Shown: one piece after another, positions 25,726 to 35,439 of the stretch | How positions within the stretch are numbered: position 1 is the first letter of the stretch | Layout of the letters: every line of letters begins with the position of its first letter | Origin: Saprospiraceae bacterium | GTDB taxonomy: Bacteria > Bacteroidota > Bacteroidia > Chitinophagales > Saprospiraceae | DNA length: 64,000 nucleotides | Assembly: GCA_041392805.1 (NCBI GenBank) | Contig: JAWKLJ010000001.1 | Coordinates: 5,640,501 to 5,704,500 of the forward strand | Direction of reading: 5' to 3' | Made by a program: the position numbers and the translations under genes | The notes under the pieces: model-generated | Told to the model about the DNA's origin: nothing | The model's input: the letters and a program-made list of their open reading frames with translations, nothing else | Database searches by the model: none

Positions 25726-26555
25726 GCTAAGACGCAGAACCTTCCAAAATTCCATAACTTTTGACTGTCTTTTTTTAAAAAATCTTTTTGAGGAAAAAAT
25801 CCCCTGCTGACCCTACGGTAAGTTTTCTGACAATTGTTGTGCTTTTGAGTCAGATCAAAGTAAAAGGCGCTGCTTTCTATTGTCGCTTGCCCTTCTGCTA
25901 ATCACTATAGTTGTCAGAGACCTATTTTGAAGTAGGAAAAGAGGATCAGCGCTACCTTGTATTTTGATATATACCTATTGTTGATTTAAAGTTATTTAAA
26001 TATGATTAAATGACCTTTAAAACATAGGTTTTTAAATGGTATAGGCAAAAATCCTATAGTTAATGGTTTATAAAGTGTGTATTAAGGAAACTTTATTTAA
26101 ATTTTATTAGTTTTGGATGTAACTATTGTCTTAAAAATGAATTAATGTGTAACTAATTGTATTTAGACGAAAACCGTAACAAGGAAAGTAAAAACCATAA
26201 TACATGAACAACATTTCTTTCCTTTAGGCGGCTCTGCCTTATAACAGTATATAGACCATAGATTTAATCTCTTTTTTCTATAAAAGCGTAGGCCTTTTTT
26301 TGTGGTTTACTGACAATTTATGTTTTCTAGGAGCTAACCAATTAATTATAACGCTAAAAATAAAACGATGTCCATCATGCTGCCATTGGCGCAGTGGTGA
26401 TGAATACTACCTTGTTTGCTCCTACCAGGGAAGAATGATTATTACAATGGTACCCAGACTTTTACGACTAAGCATCTTGAACTCCTTTTACAACCTGAAC
26501 AAACGATTTATTTAAAAACATTCAACTTTTTTAACCCTTTTTAAACTTTTTGATT
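25726..26555. other. AT-rich gap before the small CPIFC gene
   Basis: About 830 bp without a convincing gene. A 71-codon frame at 26300-26515 has poor protein character. It must contain the promoter of the small gene starting near 26556, but I could not pick out a clear TAnnTTTG box. The only other sign is a T-run at 26293-26299 without a good hairpin. Confidence 0.4.
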
Positions 26556-26876
26556 ATGTACACTGGAAATGAGAAAACGATTATCACCAAAGAAGACGCT
26601 AAAACTAATATTGGAGAAACACTGCAAGCCAGGCATGCGGATTTCGACTCTACCTATTTTAGTCAGCGAGCACTGACGGATTTACTTAATGTTCCTAACG
26701 CTGTTGGTATTAGGTTTTATACTGGCAAAGTTACCTTAGAGGGAAAAATATACAAATCCTTAATTGCCGTTGCTGTTGATGCTAATGAGCGAGACTTGCT
26801 GGAGGGGGGAGAAGTCATCTTAGGAGATCTTCCTTGTCCAATTTTCTGTGGTGGCGGAGATGGTTTGTATCCATAA
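26556..26876 (+). CDS. Small soluble protein ending in a CPIFCGGG motif
   Basis: About 106 aa starting MYTGNEKTIITKEDAK (ATG 26556; an ATG at 26550 adds two residues). No signal peptide. The middle reads as an alpha/beta domain (VPNAVGIRFYTGKVTLEGK, SLIAVAVDANERD) and the end is LPCPIFCGGGDGLYP, a C-x3-C pair followed by glycines. From memory, small Bacteroidota proteins with an IRxYxG segment and a terminal cysteine pair form an uncharacterised family; I could not verify this. It is followed by its own terminator, so it is transcribed apart from the sensor gene 111 nt downstream. The cysteine/glycine tail could bind metal or be a processed peptide. Confidence 0.6.
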   Translation: MYTGNEKTIITKEDAKTNIGETLQARHADFDSTYFSQRALTDLLNVPNAVGIRFYTGKVTLEGKIYKSLIAVAVDANERDLLEGGEVILGDLPCPIFCGGGDGLYP

Positions 26877-26900
26877 GCTGACATTTTTAAATAAAAGGAG

Positions 26901-26931
26901 GGGAAGTAAGTGAAATTCTTGCTTCCCTTTT
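26901..26931 (+). terminator. Intrinsic terminator of the small CPIFC gene
   Basis: GGGAAGTAAG (26901-26910) pairs with CTTGCTTCCC (26918-26927) with one mismatch, and a T-rich tail follows. Confidence 0.65.
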
Positions 26932-26987
26932 CTATTTTACAACTGTTCTATTACCAATGGTTTAATGGTTAGCAAAGATTATTATAT

Positions 26988-29900
26988 ATGATGTTGAGAT
27001 TGTTATTCATAGTTGCCTATTTTGCTATTCTTTTATTTTCGCAATCCTATTTGCTTGGGCAGGCACCAAATTTAAAATTATTCTTTAACCACCTTACGGA
27101 GGACAATGGTTTATCAGAGCCTCATAATGCATTTATCTCAAAGGATTCTAAGGGGTATGTTTGGATTGGTAGCTTTGATGGCTTAAATAGGTTTAATGGT
27201 GTTAAGGTTGAATCTTTTAAGGCTGACCTTATGGATCCTTTTTCCATTTCCAATAATATTATTACTAGCCGATGTTTTGAGGACAAATATGGAAACCTAT
27301 GGTTTTCTGCAAATGATGCCATTAATTGTTATGTTCGTAAAACGAATAGGTTTAATTCTTTTCCATTAAAGGACAATAAAGGAGATACAATCTTAGCGGA
27401 TTATTCTTCCTTCCATTTAGACCAGCAAGGAAATTTGTGGACTTGTGCAGGTGGAAATGAAAAAGGGGAGTTACATCTCTTCAATATTTATACCTTACAA
27501 GATACCATCTTGCATCCAATGGTGGGGCAGCGTTTTTCAGTTCTTAAGGATGAAAACGGAAATGTTAGGCAAATTCTTTCGTCTTTATTAATACCTGATC
27601 CCGGAGCCATTCTTTATACCTACAACGAGCAACTGACTATAATAGATGAACAACTGTATAACCTAGGTGATGCGGGTAGCAAAAAAGGCGTAATTACTTA
27701 TGGTAGCTACTTGGACGCAAAAAATTTAGCTTGGGTAGGGGTAAACGCTGGATTAGTTAAATTGGAGCTAGATAAACCTGAAATGGAAAGCCCAACTTTA
27801 ATCACTGATTATTTAGGGCATGATATAGGTATGGTTTGGTCTATTATTCCTTATAATGAACATTTTTTATTTGTGGCCTCTCAAAAAGAAGGTCTTTTGA
27901 TTTTTGATAAAACCATCGAAGCATTTGTTGATCAGTATAAAGTAATAGTGGGTGATGCTAATAGTATTAACAGTAATACACTTAATGAATTGATGCTCGA
28001 TGAGGAGGATAACCTTTGGATTTCAATTTACGGTAAAGGGGTAGATTTTTGTAACCTGGGCAAAAATAAATTTTCACCACAACCAATTAAATGTGAGGAT
28101 AATAGGACGCTAACGAATGTGAGTAGTATGCAGGAAACCGCTAGCGGAGAATATCTGATTGGCACTACAAAAGGTAAAGTATATGCATTGGACAGGGAGC
28201 AAGAAGAAGCAGTTGAATTAGCGCATGAGGATAGTGAATCCACACTAAAGGGGAATACCATTCGCCTTTTTAAAGGAAATGACAATAGGATATGGGGAAC
28301 GGAGAATACCCGATTATTTTATATCAATTCAAATAAAAAGATTGAACTTGTTCATCAATTTGAAGGTCAAATAAACTTTTTTGTCCAATTCAAAAGTGGC
28401 CGTATACTCGTTTCAACTCACAAAGGCATATTTGAAGTGGTATTAACCGATCAGGGTAAAACCGTGGAACCATTCCACGAACTAGCTTCCTACAATGAAC
28501 GGCCTATTACGTATGCTTTCCAGGATAAAGAAGAACGGATTTATTTCTCTGCTAATGTAAGTGAATGTGAGGTATATAAAGAAGAAAATAATCAATTTGT
28601 TTTTCGGAATAAAATTCCATCCCTTAAATACATTTGGGAGACATACGAGGAGCCTGGAGATAGTATTTTGTGGCTAAATTCCTCCGAAGGATTTGGGCGA
28701 TTAAATAAGGAGACGCTTAAATTTGAAACCAAGGGAGGGGAGGAGGCCAAAACGATGTTATTTGGGTTATTAGCAGATGATAAAGGAAATTTTTGGTTGA
28801 GTAATACGAAAGGTTTATTCAAATACGATCGTAAGGAAGACAGATTAAAGCTGTTCAACTTGTCTGATGGAATATTACCAGAAGGCATTGAACGCTATGC
28901 TTATATGAAGGCTGCCAATGGTGAAATGTGGTTTGGTGGTCCTCAAGGCATTAACATCTTTCATCCAGATTCCATAAAACTGATTAAGACACTCCCCAAA
29001 ATTCAGTTGTCTTCTTTCAAGGTCAATGAAAAAGATTACGAGGCTCCGGATGCTACCCAAATCAGCGAAATTCGTTTTTTTAATTTAGCACCCAACGAAA
29101 ATAATCTTTCCTTCGAGTTTGTCGGAATGGAATATAGCGATCCGGCCAGTATTACCTACCAATATCAAATGGAGGGCCTCGACGATGACTGGGTTTCAAC
29201 AAGCAATAACACTGCTCGTTACCCCAAAGTCCCTCACGGTGATTATACCTTTAAGGTCAAAGCTGCCAATTCGGATGGCGTTTGGTCGGAGCCCTTTACT
29301 ATCCAAATCAAAATCCGACCTCGGTTTTATCAGACTATTTGGTTTGCGCTGTTGTGTATTGCAGTATTGCTTGCCAGTTTCTGGCTCCTTTACCGCGACC
29401 AACTCCGTAAGCGACTCCGGATAGCAGAAAATGAAAAATTAAAGGAACTTGACGAATTCAAATCGCGCTTCTTTACCCATATCACCCATGAGTTTAGAAC
29501 GCCGCTCAACATCATAAAAGGCTATGTAGAGATTGCCATCAAAGAGGGCAATCAATTGAAGCCTTCCAATTTGCAAGTCATGCGGCAAAATGCAGGCAAA
29601 TTATTCACCTTAGTGAATCAAATTCTTGAATTAAGGAAATTAGAGTCAGTTAAGGTTCCTGTGCAATATTCGAAAGGGGATGTTGTTTCCTTTGGCAAGG
29701 ACACTTTAACTAGTGTGCAGCGACTGGCGGAAGGTAAAGGTATTAAGCTGGTCTTTTCTTGTGCGCTTGAAAGCTTAGTCCTGTTTTTTGACGAGGGAAA
29801 GTTGAATACGATTTTGACTAACTTCCTTTCCAATGCCATTAAATTTACGGACAGAGGGGGGCAAATTACACTTGAAGTGGGGGAAGACAATGGTTCGTTG

Positions 29901-31028
29901 AAATGCAGTGTCAAAGACACGGGAACGGGGATTCCTAAGGATAAACTCCCCTTTGTCTTTGATCGTTTTTATCAGGCACACGAGAACGATACGGGTAAAT
30001 TTGGTAGTGGCATAGGTTTGGCCTTATGCAAGGAATTGGCAAAAGTAATGGGAGGAGAAGTAAAGGCGGAGAGTGAAGTGGGGCAGGGGAGTTGTTTTTC
30101 CGTTATTTTACCTCGCCACGAAACCTCGCCGAACGGGGAGCTTTTGGCCACACCCATTGATCAAAAAGCAACAGAAGAGGAAACGACTTTTGATGGTTTA
30201 GCGCTAGACCTGGAAAATAGATCTAATCTAATCGATACCTTATTAATGGAGGCTGAAGAGGGAGAGGAAGGCTCCCCTGTTATTCTATTGGTCGAAGACA
30301 ATTTCGCGTTTCAAGGTTACATTAGTGAAATGTTGCGCCCTCATTTTCGATTAGAGATCTCCAGTGATGGGGCGGAGGGATTGGCTAAGGCTAAGCAATT
30401 GATTCCAGACCTGATTATCTCTGATGTGAAAATGCCTCAAATGGATGGTTATGAACTCACAGAAATATTAAAAAATGATCCGCTAACCGGTCATATTCCT
30501 ATCATATTATTAACTGGCTTGGAAGACTTAGATTCACGGTTAACTGGTATTTCGCACGGCGTAGATGTTTACCTCAATAAGTCTTTTAATCAAGATGAAC
30601 TTTTGCTTTGGATTAATAATCTATTGCGCCTAAGGAATCGATTGCAGCAAGTGTATAGTGGAATGGATGCGAGTGAGAATGTCGCGAAATCTTCGGACCC
30701 AGATCTTGTATTTGTGAAAAATGTCAATTCGATCGTTGCAGCTAATTATCAAAATGACTCATTTAATGTGGAGGAATTGGCGAAATTATTGGGCATGACT
30801 TATATATCCTTTTTAAGGAAATTTAAAGCGGTGACAGGTAAAAGACCGGCAGCTCATATCCAAGATTACAGGATAAGTAAGGCAAAAGAATTATTAGTTA
30901 CACAGAGAGACCTGAAAATTAGTGAAATCGCATACATGGTAGGTTATGCAGAGCCAAGTCATTTCACTAGAAAATTCAGAGAAGTAGTAGGCATGTCACC
31001 ATCTGAGTATCGCGAAAAAGAAGGATAA
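26988..31028 (+). CDS. Hybrid two-component system: sensor, kinase, receiver and AraC output in one protein
   Basis: 1346 aa. Signal peptide (LLFIVAYFAILLFSQSYLLG), then periplasmic two-component-regulator propeller repeats from about residue 30 (SKDSKGYVWIGSFDGLNRF, DKYGNLWFSAN, DEEDNLWISIYGKGVD). A Y_Y_Y domain follows (NNLSFEFVGMEYSDP...YQYQMEGLDDDW), one membrane helix near 783-800, HisKA with His834 (ITHEFRTPLNI), HATPase (DTGTGIP, GSGIGLALC), receiver (LLVEDNFAFQ; Asp about 1145 in SDVKMP) and a C-terminal AraC helix-turn-helix from about 1257. In Bacteroidota this type senses glycans and controls polysaccharide loci, but no SusC/SusD pair is nearby, so its target is elsewhere or differs. 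Start is the first of two adjacent ATGs. Confidence 0.95.
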   Translation: MMLRLLFIVAYFAILLFSQSYLLGQAPNLKLFFNHLTEDNGLSEPHNAFISKDSKGYVWIGSFDGLNRFNGVKVESFKADLMDPFSISNNIITSRCFEDKYGNLWFSANDAINCYVRKTNRFNSFPLKDNKGDTILADYSSFHLDQQGNLWTCAGGNEKGELHLFNIYTLQDTILHPMVGQRFSVLKDENGNVRQILSSLLIPDPGAILYTYNEQLTIIDEQLYNLGDAGSKKGVITYGSYLDAKNLAWVGVNAGLVKLELDKPEMESPTLITDYLGHDIGMVWSIIPYNEHFLFVASQKEGLLIFDKTIEAFVDQYKVIVGDANSINSNTLNELMLDEEDNLWISIYGKGVDFCNLGKNKFSPQPIKCEDNRTLTNVSSMQETASGEYLIGTTKGKVYALDREQEEAVELAHEDSESTLKGNTIRLFKGNDNRIWGTENTRLFYINSNKKIELVHQFEGQINFFVQFKSGRILVSTHKGIFEVVLTDQGKTVEPFHELASYNERPITYAFQDKEERIYFSANVSECEVYKEENNQFVFRNKIPSLKYIWETYEEPGDSILWLNSSEGFGRLNKETLKFETKGGEEAKTMLFGLLADDKGNFWLSNTKGLFKYDRKEDRLKLFNLSDGILPEGIERYAYMKAANGEMWFGGPQGINIFHPDSIKLIKTLPKIQLSSFKVNEKDYEAPDATQISEIRFFNLAPNENNLSFEFVGMEYSDPASITYQYQMEGLDDDWVSTSNNTARYPKVPHGDYTFKVKAANSDGVWSEPFTIQIKIRPRFYQTIWFALLCIAVLLASFWLLYRDQLRKRLRIAENEKLKELDEFKSRFFTHITHEFRTPLNIIKGYVEIAIKEGNQLKPSNLQVMRQNAGKLFTLVNQILELRKLESVKVPVQYSKGDVVSFGKDTLTSVQRLAEGKGIKLVFSCALESLVLFFDEGKLNTILTNFLSNAIKFTDRGGQITLEVGEDNGSLKCSVKDTGTGIPKDKLPFVFDRFYQAHENDTGKFGSGIGLALCKELAKVMGGEVKAESEVGQGSCFSVILPRHETSPNGELLATPIDQKATEEETTFDGLALDLENRSNLIDTLLMEAEEGEEGSPVILLVEDNFAFQGYISEMLRPHFRLEISSDGAEGLAKAKQLIPDLIISDVKMPQMDGYELTEILKNDPLTGHIPIILLTGLEDLDSRLTGISHGVDVYLNKSFNQDELLLWINNLLRLRNRLQQVYSGMDASENVAKSSDPDLVFVKNVNSIVAANYQNDSFNVEELAKLLGMTYISFLRKFKAVTGKRPAAHIQDYRISKAKELLVTQRDLKISEIAYMVGYAEPSHFTRKFREVVGMSPSEYREKEG

Positions 31029-31606
31029 TCCTCACCATGGGATTTTGTCGGCAATTTTACAATTAGTCCTGAAAAAAGGGCCCATTTGAGCCAATTGAAA
31101 GAAATATACAACCAATTGAAAGAAATATACTAGTGCTCTTTCTCAAATTTTCTCACCTTCATGTTGTAATGAATTTTTGACATGTTTATGCTTTGAAACG
31201 CGTTTTCTTCTGAGGGTGTTAATAAAAAGCACCAGTGAGTGAGCATTTTTGCTCACTCCAAAAAACCAACAAACACTCCCCCAGTTTATGAAAACTAAAC
31301 CCCACAAATTGAAGCCGCAAGGTTCAATCTATGCCCTCTAAAATTGTTTGATGACTTAGGCGAAAATCTTTCAGCCTATTGACGTCTCCTTAAATCCCCC
31401 TATTTAGCGTGTGCAATTACATTCAAGTTAAAAAAAGCTTTAGGATCAAGGCGCTTGATCTAAAGAGAATTAACGAAGTAACGCTTCCTTAATTATTGCC
31501 TTTTGTTTAGCCCCAAGCCTGGGTTTTATCCATTGGATGAGCATCCTGAAATGTCTGCTCACTCCAAAAAACTAAGGACAACCTACAGCTAAAACCTTTT
31601 TTTTTC
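31029..31606. other. Gap with short tandem and direct repeats
   Basis: No gene is seen. It contains a 21-bp tandem duplication (CCAATTGAAAGAAATATAC at 31091-31111 and 31112-31132, one base different), a perfect GAGTGAGC/GCTCACTC hairpin (31237-31258), and a 16-bp direct repeat GCTCACTCCAAAAAAC at 31251-31266 and 31557-31572. Confidence 0.5.
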
Positions 31607-31658
31607 AGCCGGATAATGTAGCCAAGCATTTTAACCCCAAAGCTTACATTATCTGGCT
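31607..31658. terminator. Stem-loop at the 3' end of glgB
   Basis: AGCCGGATAATGTA (31607-31620) pairs with TACATTATCTGGCT (31645-31658), with one T·G pair, across a 24-nt loop. The right arm reaches into the glgB stop codon. A T-run follows only on the plus strand, where it is made by the lysine codons of glgB. For the leftward glgB mRNA it is a 3' hairpin without a U-tract. Confidence 0.55.
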
Positions 31659-33594
31659 ATTTTTTTGCCTTTTTCTTAGCAATGGGGCCTTTGACATTTT
31701 CCAATACCATTACCGATAGAGGCGGGAGGGTCAATTCCAGGTAATAGGGGCGACCATGCCAGGTCCCTTGGTTCGCTTTTACTTTATTATCGACATGATC
31801 TCCACTTCCCCCGAAGACTTTTTTATTGCTATTCAGTAATTCTTGATAAGTACCACTAAAGGGAACACCAACTTTATAATTATCGCGAACTACAGGGGTG
31901 AAATTGCAAATGACCACCAAGGGCTTTTCACCATCTTCTCCTTTTCGGATATAGGAAATGACACTGTTTTTATGGTCTCCCAGGTCAATCCATTCAAAGC
32001 CATCATGCGCAAATTGCTTTTCGTATAAGGCGGGAGCACTGCGATAAAACTGGTTGAGCGCTTTTACCCAAGCCTGGGTACCTTTATGGTAGTCATATTT
32101 AAGCAGATCCCAGGGAAGACCTTTTTCCAGACTCCATTCGCTTGTTTGGCCAAATTCTCCACCCATAAAGAGGAGTTGCGTTCCTGGATGGGTAAACATG
32201 TAACCAAACATCAAGCGCAAATTGGCAAAGCGTTGCCACTCATCACCGGGCATTCTAGAAATAAGCGATCCTTTCCCATGCACCACTTCATCATGTGAAA
32301 GGGGAAGCATGAAGTTTTCTGTGAAAGCGTAGACAAGGCTAAAGGTAATTTCATTATGATGGTACTGCCTATGGATGGGATCTTTTTGGAAATAACTCAG
32401 GGTATCATGCATCCAACCCATCATCCATTTTTGGCCAAAACCAAGCCCTCCGGTAAAAGTAGGTCGGGAAACACCTGACCAAGCAGTGGATTCTTCGGCG
32501 ATATTGACGGAGTCGGGAAATGCTTTATAAACCGTTTCATTGAATTCTTTCAAAAACGAAATAGCCTCTAGGTTTTCATTGCCACCATATTTGTTGGGAA
32601 TCCACTGGCCGTCTTCTCTTGAATAATCGAGATACAGCATAGATGCAACTGCATCTACCCGCAATCCATCAATATGGTATTTATCTAACCAAAATAAGGC
32701 ATTCGAAATGAGAAAACTCCGAACCTCATTACGATTATAATTGAAGATACAGCTTTTCCAATCCGGGTGAAATCCTTGACGAGGATCTGCATGATCATAT
32801 AAATGGGTGCCATCAAAATCAGCTAGACCGTGGGCATCATTTGGGAAATGGGAGGGCACCCAATCCAGAATGACACCTATACCTTCCTGGTGGAAACGAT
32901 CTACCAAAAACATGAAATCCTCTGGTAAGCCAAACCTGGAAGTAGGCGCAAAGTAGCCTGTAATTTGATAACCCCAGGATGGAAAATAAGGATGCTCCAT
33001 CACCGGCATAAATTCAATATGAGTGAAGCCCATTTCTTTCACATAGCTCACAAGATCATCCGCTAGCTCACGGTAACTAAGGCTTTCAGTACCTCCCCCC
33101 TTTTTTTTCCAAGATCCAATATGGCATTCATAAACGGAATAGGGTTTATCCAATCCATTGATGTTTTTTCTATTATCAAGCCAGGATTTATCCTGCCAGT
33201 CATATTTCAAATCCCATATAATGGAAGCCGTATTAGGCGGTATCTCGTGGAAAAGCGCAAAGGGGTCAGCCTTTTCCAATTCTCTGCCATCTTTAGCAAG
33301 GATAGCATACTTGTATAATTCCCCATGACCAACACCCGGTACAAATCCCTCCCAGATGCCAGACTGATCCCATCTGGGGTTCAATTGATGACTTTTTCGG
33401 TTCCAGTGGTTAAAATTTCCCATCACGGCAACTTTTTCTGCGCTGGGCGCCCAAACGGCAAATTGGGTCCCCCACTGACCGTCCACCTCAATAATATGGC
33501 TGCCTAATTTTTCGTAAGCTTTAAAATATTTTCCCGCTTTGAATAGGTTGGTATCGTAGTCTGTGAGTAGACTGTGAATGATGACGTTGGCCAT
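31657..33594 (-). CDS. glgB: 1,4-alpha-glucan branching enzyme
   Basis: GH13 enzyme making alpha-1,6 branches in glycogen, 645 aa, cytoplasmic. An N-terminal CBM48/early-set domain (VAVMGNFNHWNRKSHQL) precedes the catalytic barrel: GVILDWVPSHF, IDGLRVDAVASMLYLDY with the nucleophile Asp, NIAEESTAW with the acid/base Glu and LPLSHDEVVHGK with the His-Asp pair. A C-terminal beta domain ends in a lysine-rich tail (KKKAKK). The start MANVIIHSLL is about 30 residues before the CBM48. It lies 290 nt downstream of two leftward CBM48 genes, with a terminator between, so it likely has its own promoter in the shared glycogen cluster. Confidence 0.93.
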   Translation of the reverse strand: MANVIIHSLLTDYDTNLFKAGKYFKAYEKLGSHIIEVDGQWGTQFAVWAPSAEKVAVMGNFNHWNRKSHQLNPRWDQSGIWEGFVPGVGHGELYKYAILAKDGRELEKADPFALFHEIPPNTASIIWDLKYDWQDKSWLDNRKNINGLDKPYSVYECHIGSWKKKGGGTESLSYRELADDLVSYVKEMGFTHIEFMPVMEHPYFPSWGYQITGYFAPTSRFGLPEDFMFLVDRFHQEGIGVILDWVPSHFPNDAHGLADFDGTHLYDHADPRQGFHPDWKSCIFNYNRNEVRSFLISNALFWLDKYHIDGLRVDAVASMLYLDYSREDGQWIPNKYGGNENLEAISFLKEFNETVYKAFPDSVNIAEESTAWSGVSRPTFTGGLGFGQKWMMGWMHDTLSYFQKDPIHRQYHHNEITFSLVYAFTENFMLPLSHDEVVHGKGSLISRMPGDEWQRFANLRLMFGYMFTHPGTQLLFMGGEFGQTSEWSLEKGLPWDLLKYDYHKGTQAWVKALNQFYRSAPALYEKQFAHDGFEWIDLGDHKNSVISYIRKGEDGEKPLVVICNFTPVVRDNYKVGVPFSGTYQELLNSNKKVFGGSGDHVDNKVKANQGTWHGRPYYLELTLPPLSVMVLENVKGPIAKKKAKK

Positions 33595-33791
33595 AAATAG
33601 TTCAATTAGGTTCCTACAGTAACAATTTTTGTCAAAGTACTAATTTTTTCCTTCTCGATATGATAATAAGGTTCAAATCAGTTCAATGGCTGAATTTTTT
33701 TTTCAGCGATGTAAATGTACTATTTTAAAATTATAAGGTATTTGTAGCGTAAAGGACTATACTTTTTGAGATTCCTTATGTTGTTGCACAA

Positions 33792-33832
33792 AAAAGCGTC
33801 ACCTAAACGCAAATGGTCTAGGTGACGCTTTT
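33792..33832 (-). terminator. Terminator between the CBM48 genes and glgB
   Basis: Perfect 14-bp stem: AAAAGCGTCACCTA (33792-33805) with TAGGTGACGCTTTT (33819-33832). On the minus strand the arm and following bases give a U-tract, fitting termination after the CBM48 gene that ends at 33884. Confidence 0.7.
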
Positions 33833-33883
33833 AAGGGTTATTAGGTAAGCTTTGCGATGATGCTCCCTATTATTTCGACAATA

Positions 33884-34198
33884 TTAGTTTAAAGCACTAA
33901 TGACAGAGTTTTCTACACCAAAAGGAGTTGGTGCGTAACCATCTGCCTGAAGGTCGTTTTCCCAGGTCTGACCATCGATCAGATAACGGAATTGGTATTC
34001 TTTACCACTTTCCAATTCAACGATAGCTTTGAAAATACCATCTTTCTTTTGGATTTTCATCGGAATAGCTTTTTCAACATTCCAGTTGTTGAATTCTCCA
34101 ACGATTGCAATTGTAGTCGCTTCGGGAGCTGCCTCAACAGGAAAGGAGAAAGTTGCTTTACAAACGGGCTTGGATTTTAAGAATTGCTTTTTGATCAT
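33884..34198 (-). CDS. Single-domain CBM48 glycogen-binding protein
   Basis: 104 aa, start MIKKQFLKSKPVCKATFSF. The whole protein is one early-set/AMPK-type glycogen-binding domain: VGEFNNWNVEKAIPM with the carbohydrate-contact Trp, YQFRYLIDGQTWEND and a C-terminal PTPFGVENSVI. It has no catalytic part. It is clearly a paralog of the first half of the gene 30 nt upstream. With glgB close by, it probably binds glycogen granules or targets partner proteins to them. Confidence 0.85.
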   Translation of the reverse strand: MIKKQFLKSKPVCKATFSFPVEAAPEATTIAIVGEFNNWNVEKAIPMKIQKKDGIFKAIVELESGKEYQFRYLIDGQTWENDLQADGYAPTPFGVENSVISALN

Positions 34199-34228
34199 GA
34201 CTATGTCAGTTAAATTGATTTTTTTAAA

Positions 34229-34888
34229 TTATTTACCACCTTTCAATTCGTCTTGTAACTTGGCTAATTTTTCCCATTCACCTTTGGCTGCCAATTTAGC
34301 CTGTTTAGGCCAGGTGCTTGGATCATGCAATTTGTAACGCGAACCTGCATCTGCCAAATAGGTTTTGATCGTAGCTGCTTTGGCTTTGCTTAGGTCTTCA
34401 AAAGTTGAAATTCCTTTGTCTTGGAGGATCTGGGCAATTTTTGGACCAATACCCTCAATTTTCTTCAAATCATCGGTAAGTATAGCAGCTTTTTCTGCCT
34501 TAGTCGTCGTCGCTTTTTTAGCAGGCGCTTTTTTTGTTTTTGTTGGCGTTGCCTTTTCTGCTTGTTTCGTTTCAATCACCACCTCTTCTAACGCAACAAT
34601 GCTGTTTTCTACACCAAAAGGAGTCGGTAAATAGGCATCAGCTTGCCAATCATTTACCCAAGCAGCGCCATCAATTAAATAACGAAATTGATATTGGCGA
34701 CCAGCAGATAGTTCAACGACAGCTTGGTAATCTGATTTAGAAGATTTCATTGGAATACCTTGGTCCCATGTCCAATTGTTAAATTCTCCTAACAGTCTAA
34801 CCTCACTTCCTCCATTCACAGCTTCTTTGGGGAGACTAAAGGTAACCTTGCAAGTAGGTTTGTTCTTGAGATATTCTTTCTTTAGCAT
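34229..34888 (-). CDS. CBM48 and helix-hairpin-helix fusion protein
   Basis: 219 aa. Residues 1-100 are a CBM48 domain (LLGEFNNWTWDQGIPM, YQFRYLIDGAAWVNDW, PTPFGVENSI). A Lys/Ala/Thr-rich linker (about 110-135) leads to a C-terminal helix-hairpin-helix domain of the kind seen in many short Bacteroidota proteins: LKKIEGIGPKIAQILQDKGI, then HDPSTWPKQAKLAAKGEWEK. HhH domains usually contact DNA or mediate protein assembly. Coupling to a glycogen-binding domain is unusual. First gene of the leftward glycogen cluster. Confidence 0.85.
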   Translation of the reverse strand: MLKKEYLKNKPTCKVTFSLPKEAVNGGSEVRLLGEFNNWTWDQGIPMKSSKSDYQAVVELSAGRQYQFRYLIDGAAWVNDWQADAYLPTPFGVENSIVALEEVVIETKQAEKATPTKTKKAPAKKATTTKAEKAAILTDDLKKIEGIGPKIAQILQDKGISTFEDLSKAKAATIKTYLADAGSRYKLHDPSTWPKQAKLAAKGEWEKLAKLQDELKGGK

Positions 34889-35439
34889 GCTTTAGTTATT
34901 AGGTTTCTTGAAATGTAAGTGTGTTTTTTACACTAAGATTCGTTTACAGCACAAAGTTATGTTATATTTAGTTGATTTTCAAAGAAAAATGCGTTAAGGC
35001 ATAGTGATGAATGAAAGACTGAGATAGCTTTTTTTCGGGTGTTAATTTCAAAATCAAAATAAAAAAAGATAAAGTTGATGGAAGCCAAATACGATTTTTG
35101 AAAGTTATAGGATTGCCAAATAATTAAAAATTTGAAAAAACGTAAAATTGCCTTGTTTTTTTTATATTTTTTTCAGGAGAGAAAACCATTTCTAGCTTAG
35201 TTTCTCTTTTTTTTATCGATTTCAGGCATATTATTAGAAAAAATCTAATATTTGGGTATATTTGCTCAAGCGGTCTGGTATTGATTCATTTTAAGCATCA
35301 CGACCCTTTACGCCTTCTTTTTTCTGTCTCTTCATTTCATGGCGTAACTATTTATCATAAGCTCCTCACATCAGTATAGTTAAAGACGCCTGTTTGGACC
35401 AGGTACATAAATTCTATTTTTTAACATAAAACCCATTTT
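34889..35439. other. Divergent intergenic region with promoter-like boxes
   Basis: Very AT-rich, no gene. A plus-strand TATATTTG at 35257-35264 matches TAnnTTTG and may drive the tail-collar gene at 35440 with a ~170-nt leader. A TATTAGA/TCTAATA inverted repeat (35232-35250) sits just upstream. The leftward promoter of the CBM48-HhH gene must also be here. Confidence 0.4.

Noticed and set aside
26300..26515. A 71-codon frame in the gap before the small CPIFC gene
   Set aside because: Composition is not protein-like and no neighbour or family supports it.
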